From the NCBI RefSeq assembly GCF_006716115.1, contig NZ_VFOO01000001.1, forward strand, positions 3,906,001 through 3,970,000: 64,000 nt of DNA. The letters are read 5' to 3'. This stretch comes from Subtercola boreus. GTDB lineage: Bacteria; Actinomycetota; Actinomycetes; Actinomycetales; Microbacteriaceae. This document shows positions 32,385 through 44,200 of this stretch, one piece after another; within the stretch, counting starts at the first letter, position 1; each line of letters opens with the position of its first letter. Position numbers and translations under genes: made by a program. Below the pieces are notes generated by a model that worked only from the letters and a program-made list of their open reading frames with translations, was not told the DNA's origin and did not search any database.

Positions 32385-33598
32385 GTTTACTTAAGCGACG
32401 ACGGGCGGTGGGCTGGCCGCAGATTTCCGGGAGATCGGCGTCGCCTGATCGAGCGGAGCCGGTGCGACGAGAGCTGTCGGGGAGCTGAGCATGAGCCACC
32501 GCATCGAATAGTGCACGCAGAGATATCCGTAGATCTCCTGGCGGACGCCGACGGGCATCTTGGAGCGGAGCGTGATCGAGCTGCTCGACCGATGCGCCCG
32601 GAACTCGTCGAATGCGCTGGCAAGGTTGCGATGCTGTGAGATGAGGGCCGACAGGTCTTTCGGGGTCAGAAGCGAGGGGTCGGCGATGGTCGTCACGAAA
32701 CGACGCCGTCCACCGTCGCGAAGGCGGGTCTCGACAACTCGCACCTCTAGCGGGGAGGTGACCGAATCGGAGATGGCGTGCTGCGGCAGGTGGGACATGA
32801 ACGAGCCGTCGGGGAGCGGGCGTGAATTCGGGAGTTCTGCGGTCGCGGGGGCTTCCCAGAGCAGCTGCGCGCCCGTGGCAGCGGCGACCCGCCATGCCTC
32901 TGACGAGAAGCTGCCTGGCCCCGCTATCACGAGGGATTCGGGGCCGATCCGCGAGAGGAAGTCCATGGTCGCCCCCTTGTCACCGTCTGCTCCTTGCACG
33001 GAAGCGCCGATCACTGCCCCGGAAGCGATCTCGGTGAGGCCGAGGACCAGGGCGGCGGGCGAACCGGGGAGGGAAAGGTCGGCCGTCTGGCGCCGGCCGA
33101 ATTCGCGGCTGTTGGCCTCTGTGTCGGGGATGTCGATGAGCACGCTGTCGATGCCCAGCACGCGCCAGGAGTGGTGGAAGCCGTCACCGCCCTCGGTCAG
33201 CGGGCGGGCGACGCGGTCGAACAGCTGCTGGATGGGTTCCCATCCCAACCTCTGCCGAGCCTTGTAGAGGGCCGCTTTCGTCGGAACGGGCCACGACTGC
33301 GTCCATCCTGACGACCACGCCTGCCCGTCGACCAGGAGGCGGATCACTTCGTCGTACGAGGAATGGGAGAACAACGCGAGCCCGAGCACGTAGTAGACCA
33401 CGATGCGAGAGGGGAGTAGCCGGCTGCGTTGTTGCACGCGCCCGAGGTCTGCGACGACCTGGTCGACGACGTCGGGCGGGAAGACCCGTGCCAGCATGGC
33501 GAATGCGAGGTGGTCTGAGAGCCGACTGTCGCTGTCGGGCTTCGTCCATCCGGCTCGGGGCATGGAAGTGATCGTACCAATCTCGGCTTTAAGTAAAC
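32385..33598 (-). mobile_element. IS4-family-like element with 10-bp inverted ends
   Basis: A single transposase-type gene is bounded by GTTTACTTAA (32385-32394) and its exact inverse TTAAGTAAAC (33589-33598). The left repeat overlaps the transposase stop codon, as in compact insertion sequences. I see no matching target-site duplication outside the repeats. The transposase looks catalytically dead, so the element is either fixed and old or kept for another function. Confidence 0.65.
32391..33563 (-). CDS. IS4-type transposase homologue lacking catalytic residues
   Basis: Encodes 390 residues from the ATG at 33563 (MPRAGWTKPDSD), a typical family start. The DNA-binding N-terminal domain is well kept (SDHLAFAMLARVFPPDVVDQ; RSRLLPSRIVVYYVLGLALF). 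The first catalytic Asp region survives (GIDSVLIDIPD). The second Asp block, normally VLADRNFF, reads VIAGPGSFS, and the Y-x2-R-x3-E block, normally RWEFESALDELK, reads HRNLASAFDEFR. Two of the three DDE residues are therefore lost, while the frame is intact to LRSKMPVGVRQEIYGYLCVH and the normal end. Loss of catalysis without stops or frameshifts suggests selection for DNA binding. The comparison sequences are from memory. Confidence 0.8.
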   Translation of the reverse strand: MPRAGWTKPDSDSRLSDHLAFAMLARVFPPDVVDQVVADLGRVQQRSRLLPSRIVVYYVLGLALFSHSSYDEVIRLLVDGQAWSSGWTQSWPVPTKAALYKARQRLGWEPIQQLFDRVARPLTEGGDGFHHSWRVLGIDSVLIDIPDTEANSREFGRRQTADLSLPGSPAALVLGLTEIASGAVIGASVQGADGDKGATMDFLSRIGPESLVIAGPGSFSSEAWRVAAATGAQLLWEAPATAELPNSRPLPDGSFMSHLPQHAISDSVTSPLEVRVVETRLRDGGRRRFVTTIADPSLLTPKDLSALISQHRNLASAFDEFRAHRSSSSITLRSKMPVGVRQEIYGYLCVHYSMRWLMLSSPTALVAPAPLDQATPISRKSAASPPPVVA

Positions 33599-33673
33599 GA
33601 TTATGTGGCCGCCGTGTATGGTGTGCGGAAGAGGCCAAATCGGCAAACTCTCACAATCCAGGGGACACACTTC
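33564..33673. promoter_or_regulatory. Divergent region between dead transposase and surface operon
   Basis: This 110-bp gap holds the right inverted repeat TTAAGTAAAC (33589-33598), immediately followed by GATTAT (33599-33604), a possible -10 for the surface genes. GGGGA lies at 33660-33664 before the ATG at 33674. A protein bound to the repeat would overlap the promoters of both directions. Confidence 0.4.
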
Positions 33674-34234
33674 ATGACGCTCAGCGACGCCGAAAACAGC
33701 ACTCACAGCACAGCCAGGCGCACGCGCCACGCCCTTGCCCGCGGCCTCGCAGTCGTCGCGGCGACGGCCGGCCTCGTGGCCGCCAGCAGCCTCGCGGCGA
33801 ACGCGGCTGAGGACACCGGCAGCACCGACGGGCACGTCGCCGTCTCGACCGCGATCTCGCTCACCGGGCTCACCAGCGACTTCACCCTGACCGGCGTTCC
33901 CGGTGCAACGGCTTCCGAGCCCGATGCCGTCGCCTTCACCGTCGAGACGAACAACCTCGCAGGGTATTCCGTCACCGTGCAGGCCGCCACCGCGACCCTC
34001 GTGGCCGACACCGCGGGCAACACCGACTCGATCCCGATCGGCGCCCTCCGCGTCAGCAACTCGGCTGATGTGCTCACACCGGTGAGCAATGCGGCCACGG
34101 TCCTCGTCCACACCCAGGGCACCCGCTCCGCTGAGGGCGGCGACGACCTGACGAACGACTACTCCGTCGCTATCCCGTTCGTGAACAGCGACACCTACTC
34201 GGTGACGCTGAACTACATCGCAGCGACCCTCTAG
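33674..34234 (+). CDS. Small secreted WxL-like protein
   Basis: Encodes 186 residues from the ATG at 33674. Signal peptide with a twin-Arg-rich n-region and a hydrophobic core ending SSLAANA (cleavage near residue 40). The mature part is one beta domain, GLTSDFTLTGVP to SDTYSVTLNYI. It is clearly homologous to the last 130 residues of the giant protein two genes downstream (GLTSSFTLTGLP to SDTYSGTLTYI). Size, position before a DUF916-like gene and the beta-domain pattern resemble WxL proteins of Firmicutes, but the W-x-L motif itself is absent (Y-I instead). No anchor is present; it probably associates with the wall or its partners. Confidence 0.8.
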   Translation: MTLSDAENSTHSTARRTRHALARGLAVVAATAGLVAASSLAANAAEDTGSTDGHVAVSTAISLTGLTSDFTLTGVPGATASEPDAVAFTVETNNLAGYSVTVQAATATLVADTAGNTDSIPIGALRVSNSADVLTPVSNAATVLVHTQGTRSAEGGDDLTNDYSVAIPFVNSDTYSVTLNYIAATL

Positions 34235-34261
34235 GTCGACATCCGCATCCTTGGTTTCTCG

Positions 34262-35266
34262 ATGACCACTCGACGTGCACGCGGCGGAGCTCTCGCCGCG
34301 TGCACGCTCGTTGCTCTGCTCCTGGCCCTCGTCGGCACAGCGTCTCCGGCCCTGGCCGACACCGCGACGCCAGCAGCCACCCCCACCCCGACCCCGTCGC
34401 CCACCCAGACGACGACGTACAACACGCTCCCCACCCCGTTCTCGCTCACAGTGAGCCCCACCCGCCTGGCCCTCGGTCCGGCCGATGCGGGCACCGACCA
34501 CGCGATCAACGTGGTCAACCGGGGAGAGGATGCCCTGCACATCGACGTGCAGAAACAGAGCTTCGTCGGGGCCGCCGACGGCAGCCTCGCGTTCCAGGCA
34601 GACGCACCGTATTCGGCGATCGACTGGGTCTCCGTCTCACCGGCGTCTTTCGATGTGCAGCCCGGTGCCGCCCAGAGTGTCTCGGTCTCCGTCGATGTGC
34701 CCGCGAACGCCGACCTGGGCGACCACCAGGTCGCCCTGGTGTTCCTTGTTCCTGCCGGCACGGATGGCTCGAACATCAAGATCAACCGTGGAGTGGGCAC
34801 GCCCGTCTACATCACGGTTCCCGGCCCTGTCGACGACACTGTCACCGTCAGTGACCTCGCTGCCCCGGGCTTCTCCGCAGGAGGTCCCGTCGACGTGACG
34901 GCGTCCGTGCAGAACGCCGGCACGGTTCATCGCGATTTCCGAGGGGACAGCGCGTTGGCTCTCGCCGGCGCATCGACGGACTTCACCGACTTCACCGTCG
35001 CCCGCGGTTCGGCGCGAACCATCAGTGCAACCTGGACGCCCCCGCTGATGTGCATCTGCAACATCAGCACGGCAATCACCAACGCAGACGGTGTCTCCAC
35101 GAGCGAGTCGGTGCAGGTCATCGTCTTTCCCGTCGTTCCCGCTGCCGAGCTTGTCGGTGGCCTCCTGCTCGTCGTCCTGCTGCTCGTCTTCGCCCGTCAC
35201 CAATATCGCAAGGGTGTTCGGCTTGCCGCAGAGCGATTGACCTCCGACAGCAGCGGAGATGTCTAG
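34262..35266 (+). CDS. DUF916-like (WxL-interacting) membrane-anchored protein
   Basis: Encodes 334 residues. A signal peptide (ALADT cleavage near 33) is followed by a Thr/Pro linker and two beta-sandwich domains (about 55-185 and 195-275). The first starts SLTVSPTRLALGPADAG with NVVNRG, the hallmark layout of DUF916. A C-terminal membrane helix lies at about 285-305 followed by Arg/Lys, so the body faces outside. In Firmicutes WxL loci such proteins bind both WxL proteins and peptidoglycan. A CIC motif near 262 could form a disulfide. It overlaps the giant gene by 8 bp, so the two are co-translated. Confidence 0.78.
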   Translation: MTTRRARGGALAACTLVALLLALVGTASPALADTATPAATPTPTPSPTQTTTYNTLPTPFSLTVSPTRLALGPADAGTDHAINVVNRGEDALHIDVQKQSFVGAADGSLAFQADAPYSAIDWVSVSPASFDVQPGAAQSVSVSVDVPANADLGDHQVALVFLVPAGTDGSNIKINRGVGTPVYITVPGPVDDTVTVSDLAAPGFSAGGPVDVTASVQNAGTVHRDFRGDSALALAGASTDFTDFTVARGSARTISATWTPPLMCICNISTAITNADGVSTSESVQVIVFPVVPAAELVGGLLLVVLLLVFARHQYRKGVRLAAERLTSDSSGDV

Positions 35267-38200
35267 ACACGCCAGGCCCCGCGGTCGGGCCCTGGCGATC
35301 ATCGCCGCCATCGCCCTCGCGGTCTCGACCGTTGTCGTCGTCACACCTTTGTCCGCGACGGCCGCCGGTACCGTGCTCTTCCAGAACAGCTTCGCCAACC
35401 GCACGGTCGACGGCACAGGCTCGGTGACCGTCCCGACGCCGACGAACGGCACCAACGCCATCTGCCTCACGGCGAGCGGCAACAGCGCGACCCTGCCCCT
35501 GCTCTCGTGCCCGGGCACGAGCGACGCACAGGGTGCGGGAAAACTCCGCATGACCAACGCGACGGGGAACCAGATCGGCGGAGTGTTCGGCGAGACGAGC
35601 TTCCCCACCTCGAACGGCCTCGACGTCACCTTCAACACGTACCAGTGGGGAGGCGGCAGCGCCGATGGTATGGCCTTCATGCTCAGCGCGATCGACCCGG
35701 CCAACCCTGCTGCCCCCACGGCCATCGGCCCCGGTGGCGGCTCACTCGGCTACAGTCCCGCCGGTTCGGTCAAGGGTCTGCCGAACGCCTATCTCGGGGT
35801 CGGCCTGGACGTGTTCGGAAACTTCAGCAGCACCGGATTCCAGGGCACTGGATGCACGAATGTGCCGAACATCACGGCATCCGTCGCCGGCGCCGTCGTG
35901 GTGCGCGGCCCCGGCAACAACCTCGCCGGGTACTGCGGGCTGACCACCACCTACACCGGATCGCCGTCGTCGAGAGTGGCGCTCCACACGTCGACGCGTG
36001 CGGCATCGGCCGTACCGGTGCAGGTGCTCATCAACCCGACCTCCAGTGCGTTCGCCTCGACAACCGGCGTCTCGGTCGATGCCGGCACCTACAAAGTTGT
36101 CGTCACGCCGGTCGGGGGAGCGACGAAGACGCTCACCGGGCCGTTGCCGACGGTGGCGGCGGGCGTCTACCCCTCGACGAGCTGGCTCAACTCGGCCGGG
36201 GTTCCGCGCCAGCTCGGCTTCGCCTTCGTCGGTTCCACGGGTTCGGTGACCGACAACCACGAGGCCTCCGACGTCAAGGTGCTCACCTTCAACCCGGTTC
36301 CCCAGCTCAGCGTCGCCGGCACCAGTTTCAGCGCCGCGAACCCCGCTGTGGGCGCGCCGGTGACCTACAGCGTCGCCACCGGCGTGCAGGTGGGCGCGAA
36401 CGAGACGAGCCCGATCTCGATGACCATGACGACACCGGCCGGGGTCGTTCCGGTGGGCGCCTTCGGTTCCGGATGGTTGTGCGGGTCTCCGAACGCACAG
36501 ACGGTGACCTGCGTCACAACGGCCTCGAGTTTCGCCAATGGCACAGCCCTGCCCACCATCACTGTCGTCGCCATCGTCACGAGCGCCAGCATGACCGCCG
36601 CCACCGTGCAGAATGCATCGACTGCCCGGGTGTCGTCGATCGACGCCAACCCCGACACCGATTCGATCATGACGGCGGGAACCCTCCCGAGCGCACCGTC
36701 GGTGACGTCGGTGAGCCCCACGATCGGAGCGATCTCGGGGGGCGGCTCGCTCACCGTCAGCGGCACCTCCCTCACGGCAGCGACAGCCATCGAGATCGGC
36801 ACGGCGGCCGAGCAGGGTGCCGCGACGCCCGTCGTGCTGCTTCCGTGCGCCAGCGGGCCGGCCGCCGGGTGTTTCACGGTCAGCGGCAACACGCTGGTCA
36901 TCTCGTCGATGCCCGCCCGGGCATCCGCTGCCGGCGTCTCTGTCACCGTCGTGACGCAGGGGCTGGCGTCTGCCGCGACCTACGTCTACGCCTCCGCGCC
37001 CGCGACACCGGTCGCACCCACCGCGACGGCCGGCACGACGAGCGCCGTGGTGAACTGGGTCGCCACGGCGACGAACGGCAGCGCTCTCACCACCTACACC
37101 GTGGTCGCCTACCTCGGAACGACCGTCGCGTCGACCGTCGTCGTCGATGCCGCCCAGCTGACCCGCACGTTCACGGGCCTCACGGTGGGCGGGTCGTACA
37201 CGTTCACCGTGGCCGCGACGAACGCCTACGGCACGTCGGCGGCGAGCCCGAAGTCGACAGCGGTTGTTCCGTACACCGTGCCCGGTGCGCCGGTGATCTC
37301 GGCCGCGACGGCCGGCGACTCGTCGGCGACCCTGACCTACAGCGCTCCGAGCAACGGCAGCAGCGTCATCACCGGGTACACCGTCACCCCCTACCTCGGC
37401 AACACCGCGCAGGCCGCCCAGGTCTTCACGGGCACGGCGACGACGCAGACGGTCGTGGGCCTGACCCCGGGCTCCGCCTACACCTTCACGGTGGCGGCCC
37501 AGAATGCTGCCGGAACCGGTGCGGCTTCGGCCCGTTCCACCGCCATTACCCCCAACCAGTCGCCGTCGCTGACCTTCGCCGCACCGCCCGCGGGCGAGGT
37601 CGGCGTGGCCTACTCACGCACACTGACCGTGACGAACGGAACGTCACCCTTCACCTGGTCGGTGAGCGCCGGCACGCTGCCGCCGGGGCTGACACTCGGA
37701 GCGACGACGGGTGTGCTCGCCGGAACGCCGACGACCGCCGGCAGCTACACCTTCACCGTGCAGATCGTCGACGCCAGCGCCCAGACCGCCAGCAGGTCCG
37801 TCACGGTCGTGATCGCAGCAGCACCGAGCATCGCGTTCGCCCCCACCCCGGGTGAGGTCGGCGTCGCCCTCAGCCAGCAGCCCGTGCTCTCGGGGGGCAC
37901 GGCCCCGATCGTCTGGCGGGTCGCCGCGGGAAGCCTGCCGGCTGGAGTCACCCTCGACGCGGGAACGGGCCTGCTCAGCGGAACCCCGACGGCGTCGGGC
38001 ACGTTCAGCCCCACCCTCACCGCCACAGACGCCTTCGGCCAGGTCGCCTCCAAACAGGTCACGCTCGTCATCGTCGCCCTGCCGACCCTCACCTTTGCCG
38101 CGCCCGCAGCGGGGCAGGTCGGTGTCGCCTACTCGACGTCGTTCGACGTGACGGGCGGAACGCTCCCGCTGGTCTGGTCGATCGCCGCCGGAAGCCTCCC

Positions 38201-41200
38201 CACCGGTCTCACGCTCAACCCGAACACTGGTGTGGTCTCTGGCACCCCGACGACCGCCGACACGAGCACCCTCACCGTGTCTGTCGTCGATGCGAACGGC
38301 CAGTCCGCGACGCGGGGAATCAGCATGGTGATGAGTGCCGGCCCGCTGGTGATCACGGTGAGCACCAACGTGGCGTCGGCCGTGCCGGGCAGCGCCGTCG
38401 CCTACACGATCACCGCAGCGAACACGTCGACCACCGCCTTCTCCTCGGTGTCGTTCAGCAATCCCCTCGCCGCCGTTCTCGACGACGCCACCTACAACTC
38501 GAACGTCTCGGCCAGCAGCGGAACGCCGAGCTTCGCCTCCAACACCATCGCGTGGACGGGCGCCCTCGCTGCCGGCGCGACGGTGACCCTCACGTATTCG
38601 GTCACCGTGCGTTCGCCCGACACGGGCAACAAGATCCTGTCGAGCGCCGTCACCTCGCCGACCCTCGGCACCAACTGCGCCACAGGCGGTACGGATGCCC
38701 GGTGCAGCTCGATCGTCACTGTACCCGGGCTCACCATCGTGAAGACCGCCGACGCGGCATCCGTCGTTCCGGGAGCCACCGTCAGGTTCACCGTCACCGC
38801 CACCAACTCCGGTCAGACGGCCTACCCGGCGGCGACGTTCAGCGACCAGCTCGCCGGTGTTCTCGACGATGCGGCCTACAACGCCGACGGCACCGCAACG
38901 TCGGGCGCCGTGTCGTACGCGAGCCAGGCGCTGACCTGGACGGGCGCCCTCGCCGTCGGGGCGAGCGCGACCCTGACCTACTCGGTGACGGTCGCCAACC
39001 CCGACACCGGCGACCGGGCACTGACCGGCTCGGTGGTCTCGGCGTCGGCGGGGAGTTCGTGCCCCGCGGTCGGTGCGGCTCCGCAGTGTTCGACGTCGGT
39101 CGCCGTGACCGTACCCGCACTCGCGCTCACGACGCATGCCAGCACCGCGACGACGACGCCGGGTGGCGCGGTCACGTACACCCTGACCATCGCCAACACG
39201 GGCCAGACGCCCTACCCCGCCACGACGACAGCCACCCTCGCGCTCGCCGGGGCACTCGACGACGCCACGGCCGGCACGCCATCGGTCGTCGGCGGCGGAA
39301 CCGCTGCCATCGACACCTCGACCGGGAACCTGTTGTGGACGGGGGGACTGGCGCTGGGGGCGACCGTGACGGTCACCGTTGTTCTCACCGTGCGCACCCC
39401 CGACAGCGGCGACAAGACGATGACGACACTCACCACGTCGCCGGCGGCAGGATCGGTCTGCCCGGTCGGCGGCTCGAGCCCAGCCTGCGTGACCACAGTG
39501 CAGGTGAAGATCCCAGCGCTCTCCATCGCCACGGCCGCCGATGTCGCCCACACGACGCCGGGTTCGGTCGTGAACTACACCCTCTCCGTCTCGAACACGG
39601 GCCAGACCCCGTACCTCGGAGCGACGGTCTCCGACGAGCTCGCCGGTCTGCTCGACGACGCCGTCTCTGCGAACGATGCGGCCGCGTCGACCGGCTCGGT
39701 CTCCGTTTCCGGCACCGTTCTGACCTGGACGGGCGATCTGGCCGTGGGCGCGACCGCGTCGATCACCTTCAGCGTCACCGTGTCGAGTCCCGATACCGGC
39801 GACCGCACGCTCACGACACTCGTGCGGTCGACCACGACCGGCGCGAACTGCGTGGCCGGAGTCACCGGGCCACCGTGCGCCACGAGCACAGTCGTGCTGA
39901 TCCCCACTCTCGCCTTCGCCAGTTCGTTCGACTCGACCACGACGACACCGGGGTCGGTCGTCAGCTACACGGTCACGGTCACGAACACCGGAGAGACCGC
40001 CTACTCGGGCGCAGTGGTGACGGTGGACCCGTCGGCCGCGCTCGACGACGCGACCTACAACCGCGACGCGGCCGCATCGGCGGGCGCCCTTCTCGTCGCG
40101 GCGGATGGCACGGTGGCGTGGACGCTCAGCCTGGCGACGGGGGCGAGCGCCACGGCGACGCTCACCTTCACGGTCGGTTCTGCGGTGGCGGGGGACCGGT
40201 CGCTGTCAGTGCGCGTCGCGTCGGAGGCCCCCGGCAGCCTCTGCCTTCCCGCCAGCGCGAACGCGTCGTGTGTCGCGACGACGTCGGTGCTGCTGCCGGC
40301 CCTCACCCTGACCACGTCGTCGAACACGGCGACGGTCAACCCGGGAGGCACCGTGGTCTACACGGTCACCGCAGAGAACACCGGGGAGACCGCGTACCCG
40401 GCCGCAGCATTCAGCGACTCCCTCGCCGGTGTGCTCACGGATTCCACGTTCGACTTCTCCTCCGCAAGCGCGACCCGGGGAACGCTCACCTACACCGACC
40501 AGGTCCTGGCATGGACGGGCGCTCTCGGCATCGGACAGACAGCGACGATCACCTACTCCGTCGTCGTTCTCGACCCCGATCCCGGCGACAAGCAACTGCG
40601 CCACACCGTCTCGTCGTCGACCGCCGGCAACAACTGCTTCACCGGAAGCACCGATGCACGCTGCAGCAGTGCCGTCAGTGTTCTCGTGCCGAGCCTCACC
40701 GTTCTCGCGACGGCGAACACCGCCAGCACGGTGCCCGGGGCATCCGTCGGCTACACCGTCACCGTCACGAACTCGGGGCCCACGGTCTTCCCGTCGGCAC
40801 GGGTGACCGACTCGCTCGCCGGTCTGCTCGACGACGCGAGCTACAACGGCGGGGTCACCGCCGACATCGGGGTGGTGATCGCCTCGCCGACCGAGCTCAT
40901 CTGGAGCGGAGCGCTCGACCCCGGCCAGGTCGCGACGATCACGTTCTCGGTGGTCGTGAACGCGGCCGACAGCGGCGACGACCTGCTGCAGAACTCCGTG
41001 AGTTCGACCTCCTCGGGCAACAACTGCGCAGCTGCACCGGATGCACGGTGCCAGGTCGTCGTGCCCGTCGCCCGTCTCGTTCTGTCGCAGAGCTACTCGC
41101 AGCCGACGGTCACACCCGGTTCCCTGCTCACCCTGACGGCCGTCTTCGTGAACACCGGGCAGGTCGCCTACAACTCCATCACGGTCGACAGCCTGAGTGC

Positions 41201-44200
41201 CGACACCGTCGACGATGCGCTGCCCACGGGCGACCAGACGGCGACGTCGGGCACCCTCTCGCTCACCGCGACCGCGATCGAGTGGACGGGCAGCATCCCG
41301 ATCGGCGGAACCGTGACGGTGACGGGAACCCTGCGGGTCGCCGACCCCGACACCGGCAACAAGACGATCACGGGCACGGTGCGTTCCACGGCTCCCGGCA
41401 ATACCTGCCCGCCCGGCGGCACGGATGCCCGTTGCACGTCGCTCGCGACGGTTCTGCTGCCCGGCCTCACCGTCTCCACCACCGCGAACGCCACCGCCGC
41501 GCTTCCCGGCTCGACGGTCGCCTACACGGTGACGCTCCAGAACACCGGCCAGACGGCGTACCCGACGGCAGCCGCGACGGTGCCGCTCGCGGGTGTGCTC
41601 GACGACGCCGACTACGCCGCCGATGCCTCGTCGACCAGTGGGTCGGTGCAGTACTCGGGTTCGACGCTCAGCTGGGCAGGACCGCTGGCCGTCGGCGCGA
41701 CGGTGACGATCCAGTACAGCGTCACCGTCCACGCCGCCGGCACCGGCTCCGGCGACAAGACGATGGTCACCCGGGTGACCTCGGCCAACGTCGGCAGCAC
41801 CTGCCCCGCGGCGAGCGGCAACGCCGCCTGCGGAACCACGGTTCTCGTTCTCACGCCCGCGTTGACGATCGTGCAGACCGCCGACGCGGCATCCACCACC
41901 CTCGGCACGACGGTGGGCTACACCGTCACGGTGACGAACAGCGGCCAGACCGCCTACAGCGGCGCCTCGTTCGCCCTCGACCTCGCCGCGGTGCTCGACG
42001 ACGCGACATTCACCGCCGGCAGCCTCACCGCCACCCGTGGCAGCGCCACCCTCAGCTCCGGCGTCATCACGTGGAGCGGCGGCCTCACCCCGACCCAGGC
42101 GGCGACCATCCACTACTCCGTCGCGGTCAACAACCCCTCGACCGGCAACCGATCGATGGCCAGCAGTGTGGTGTCGCCGACGGTCGGCAGCAACTGTCCG
42201 TCAGGGAGTACGGATGTCCGGTGCAGCAGCACCGTCCCGATCACCGATTCCGTGAGCCTGACCTTCACGTCGACTGCCACCGTGTCATCGACGGTGGTGG
42301 GTGCGACGGTGCAGTACACCGTCACGGCCGCGAACTCGAGCGCGACCTCCCAGCCGGCGACCTTCGCCGACGCGCTGGCGGGAGTGCTCGACGATGCCGT
42401 CTACAACTCCGATGCCACGGCGACGACCGGCAGCGTCGGATTCTCGGCGTCGACACTCACCTGGTCGGGCACCCTTGCTTCCGGAGCGACGGCGACCATC
42501 ACGTACTCGGTGACGGTCGGTGCCCTGGGCGCGGGTGACCACGTGCTCTCGAACCGGGTGAGTTCGACGTCGATGCCGGCCAGCAACAACTGCATCGCGG
42601 CCAGTGCCGACCCGCGTTGCGTCACCGCGGTGCCCATCGCCGCCCTGCTCATCCAGCAGCACTACACCGAGACGAGTACGACGCCGGGGTCGCTCATCCA
42701 TCTGTCGGCCACCTTCACCAACACGGGCGGCTACGCCTACACGGGCATCACGATCGTCTCGCCGAGTGCCTCGACGGTCGACGATGCGCTGCCGAGCGGA
42801 GACCAGACGGCCAGCTCCGGCACGCTCATCCTGAGTGCGACGTCCATCTCGTGGACCGGCAGCATTCCGGTCGGCGGCACGGTCACCGTGTCGGGCACCC
42901 TGACCGTGAAGAACCCCGACACGGGTGACCGCCTGATCTCGGGCACGCTCAGCTCGACGGCGCCGGGCAGCAACTGCCCGGCGGCGGGCACCGATCCGCG
43001 CTGCACCGCCACGCTGGCCGTGCTGCTGCCCGGCCTCACCATCAGTCAGAGCGCGAACGCTTCTGTGGTGATGCCCGGTTCGACGGTCACCTACAGCGTG
43101 AGCATCCACAACTCGGGGCAGACGACCTACTCGAATGCCACCGTCGCCGATTCTCTGGCCGGTGTGCTCGACGACGCGACGTACCTCGGTGACGCCGCAG
43201 CGAGTGCCGGCGCCGTGACCTTCGACAGCCCGACGCTGACCTGGGTGGGTTCGTTGGTGCCCGATGCGACAGCCACCATCACGTACTCGGTGAGGGTCAA
43301 CGACCCCGATCTCGGTGACAAGACGATGATCAACCAGCTGGCGTCGAGCGACGTGGGCAGCAGTTGCCTGCCGGCCACCGCGAATGCCGCGTGCCGCACG
43401 TCGCTCGTCGTGCTCACTCCGGCGTTGACGATCGTGACGTCGACCGACTCGAGCACCTCCGCGCCGGGAGAGACCGTCGTCTACACCGTCACAATCGCGA
43501 ACACCGGCCAGGTCGACGCAGCCGACGCCGTGCTCACCGCCAGCCTCGCGGGCGTGCTCGACGACGCCGTCTACGCGGGCGGGATCACGGCGACGGCGGG
43601 AACGGCGACAATCGTCGCCACCACGCTGGCCTGGCACGGCCCCCTCGCCATCGGTGCCGAGGCGACGATCAGCTACGCCGTCGTGGTCGGAGCGGGCACC
43701 ACGGGCGACAGCGTGCTCTTGCAGCGCGTCGTCTCGACCGACTCCGGGAGCACCTGCCAGATCGGTTCGATCGACACGCGCTGTGTCACCAGTGTCGCGA
43801 TCGCACGCCTGCACATCGTAAACGTCGCCGACGTCGACACGACGTATCCGACCGGTGTTGTCGCCTACACGGGCACGTTCACCAACACCGGCCAGGTGCC
43901 GTACATCGGCATCTCGGTCTCCACCAGTTTTCTCGACTCCGCCGACGATGCGACCTACAACGGTGATGCGGGCGTCGACTCCGGCAGCCTGCTGCTCACT
44001 CCCGAGACCGGGCAGATCGTCTGGACGGGAGACATCCCTGTCGGCGGCACGGTCGTTCTGACGGGGTCGGTGACCGTGAACAACCCCGACCTCGGCGACC
44101 TGGTGATCGGCTCGAGAATGACGTCGACCGCGGCGGGCAGCAGTTGCCTCACGAGCGAGCTGCCCGGATGCTCGAACCGCGTCGCCGTCCTGTTGCCGAT

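Noticed and set aside
38552-42538. Very long alternative frame (over 1,300 codons) inside the giant gene
   Set aside because: Arg/His-rich, no start site, wholly within the DUF11 array; it is a shadow produced by high GC and repeated codons.
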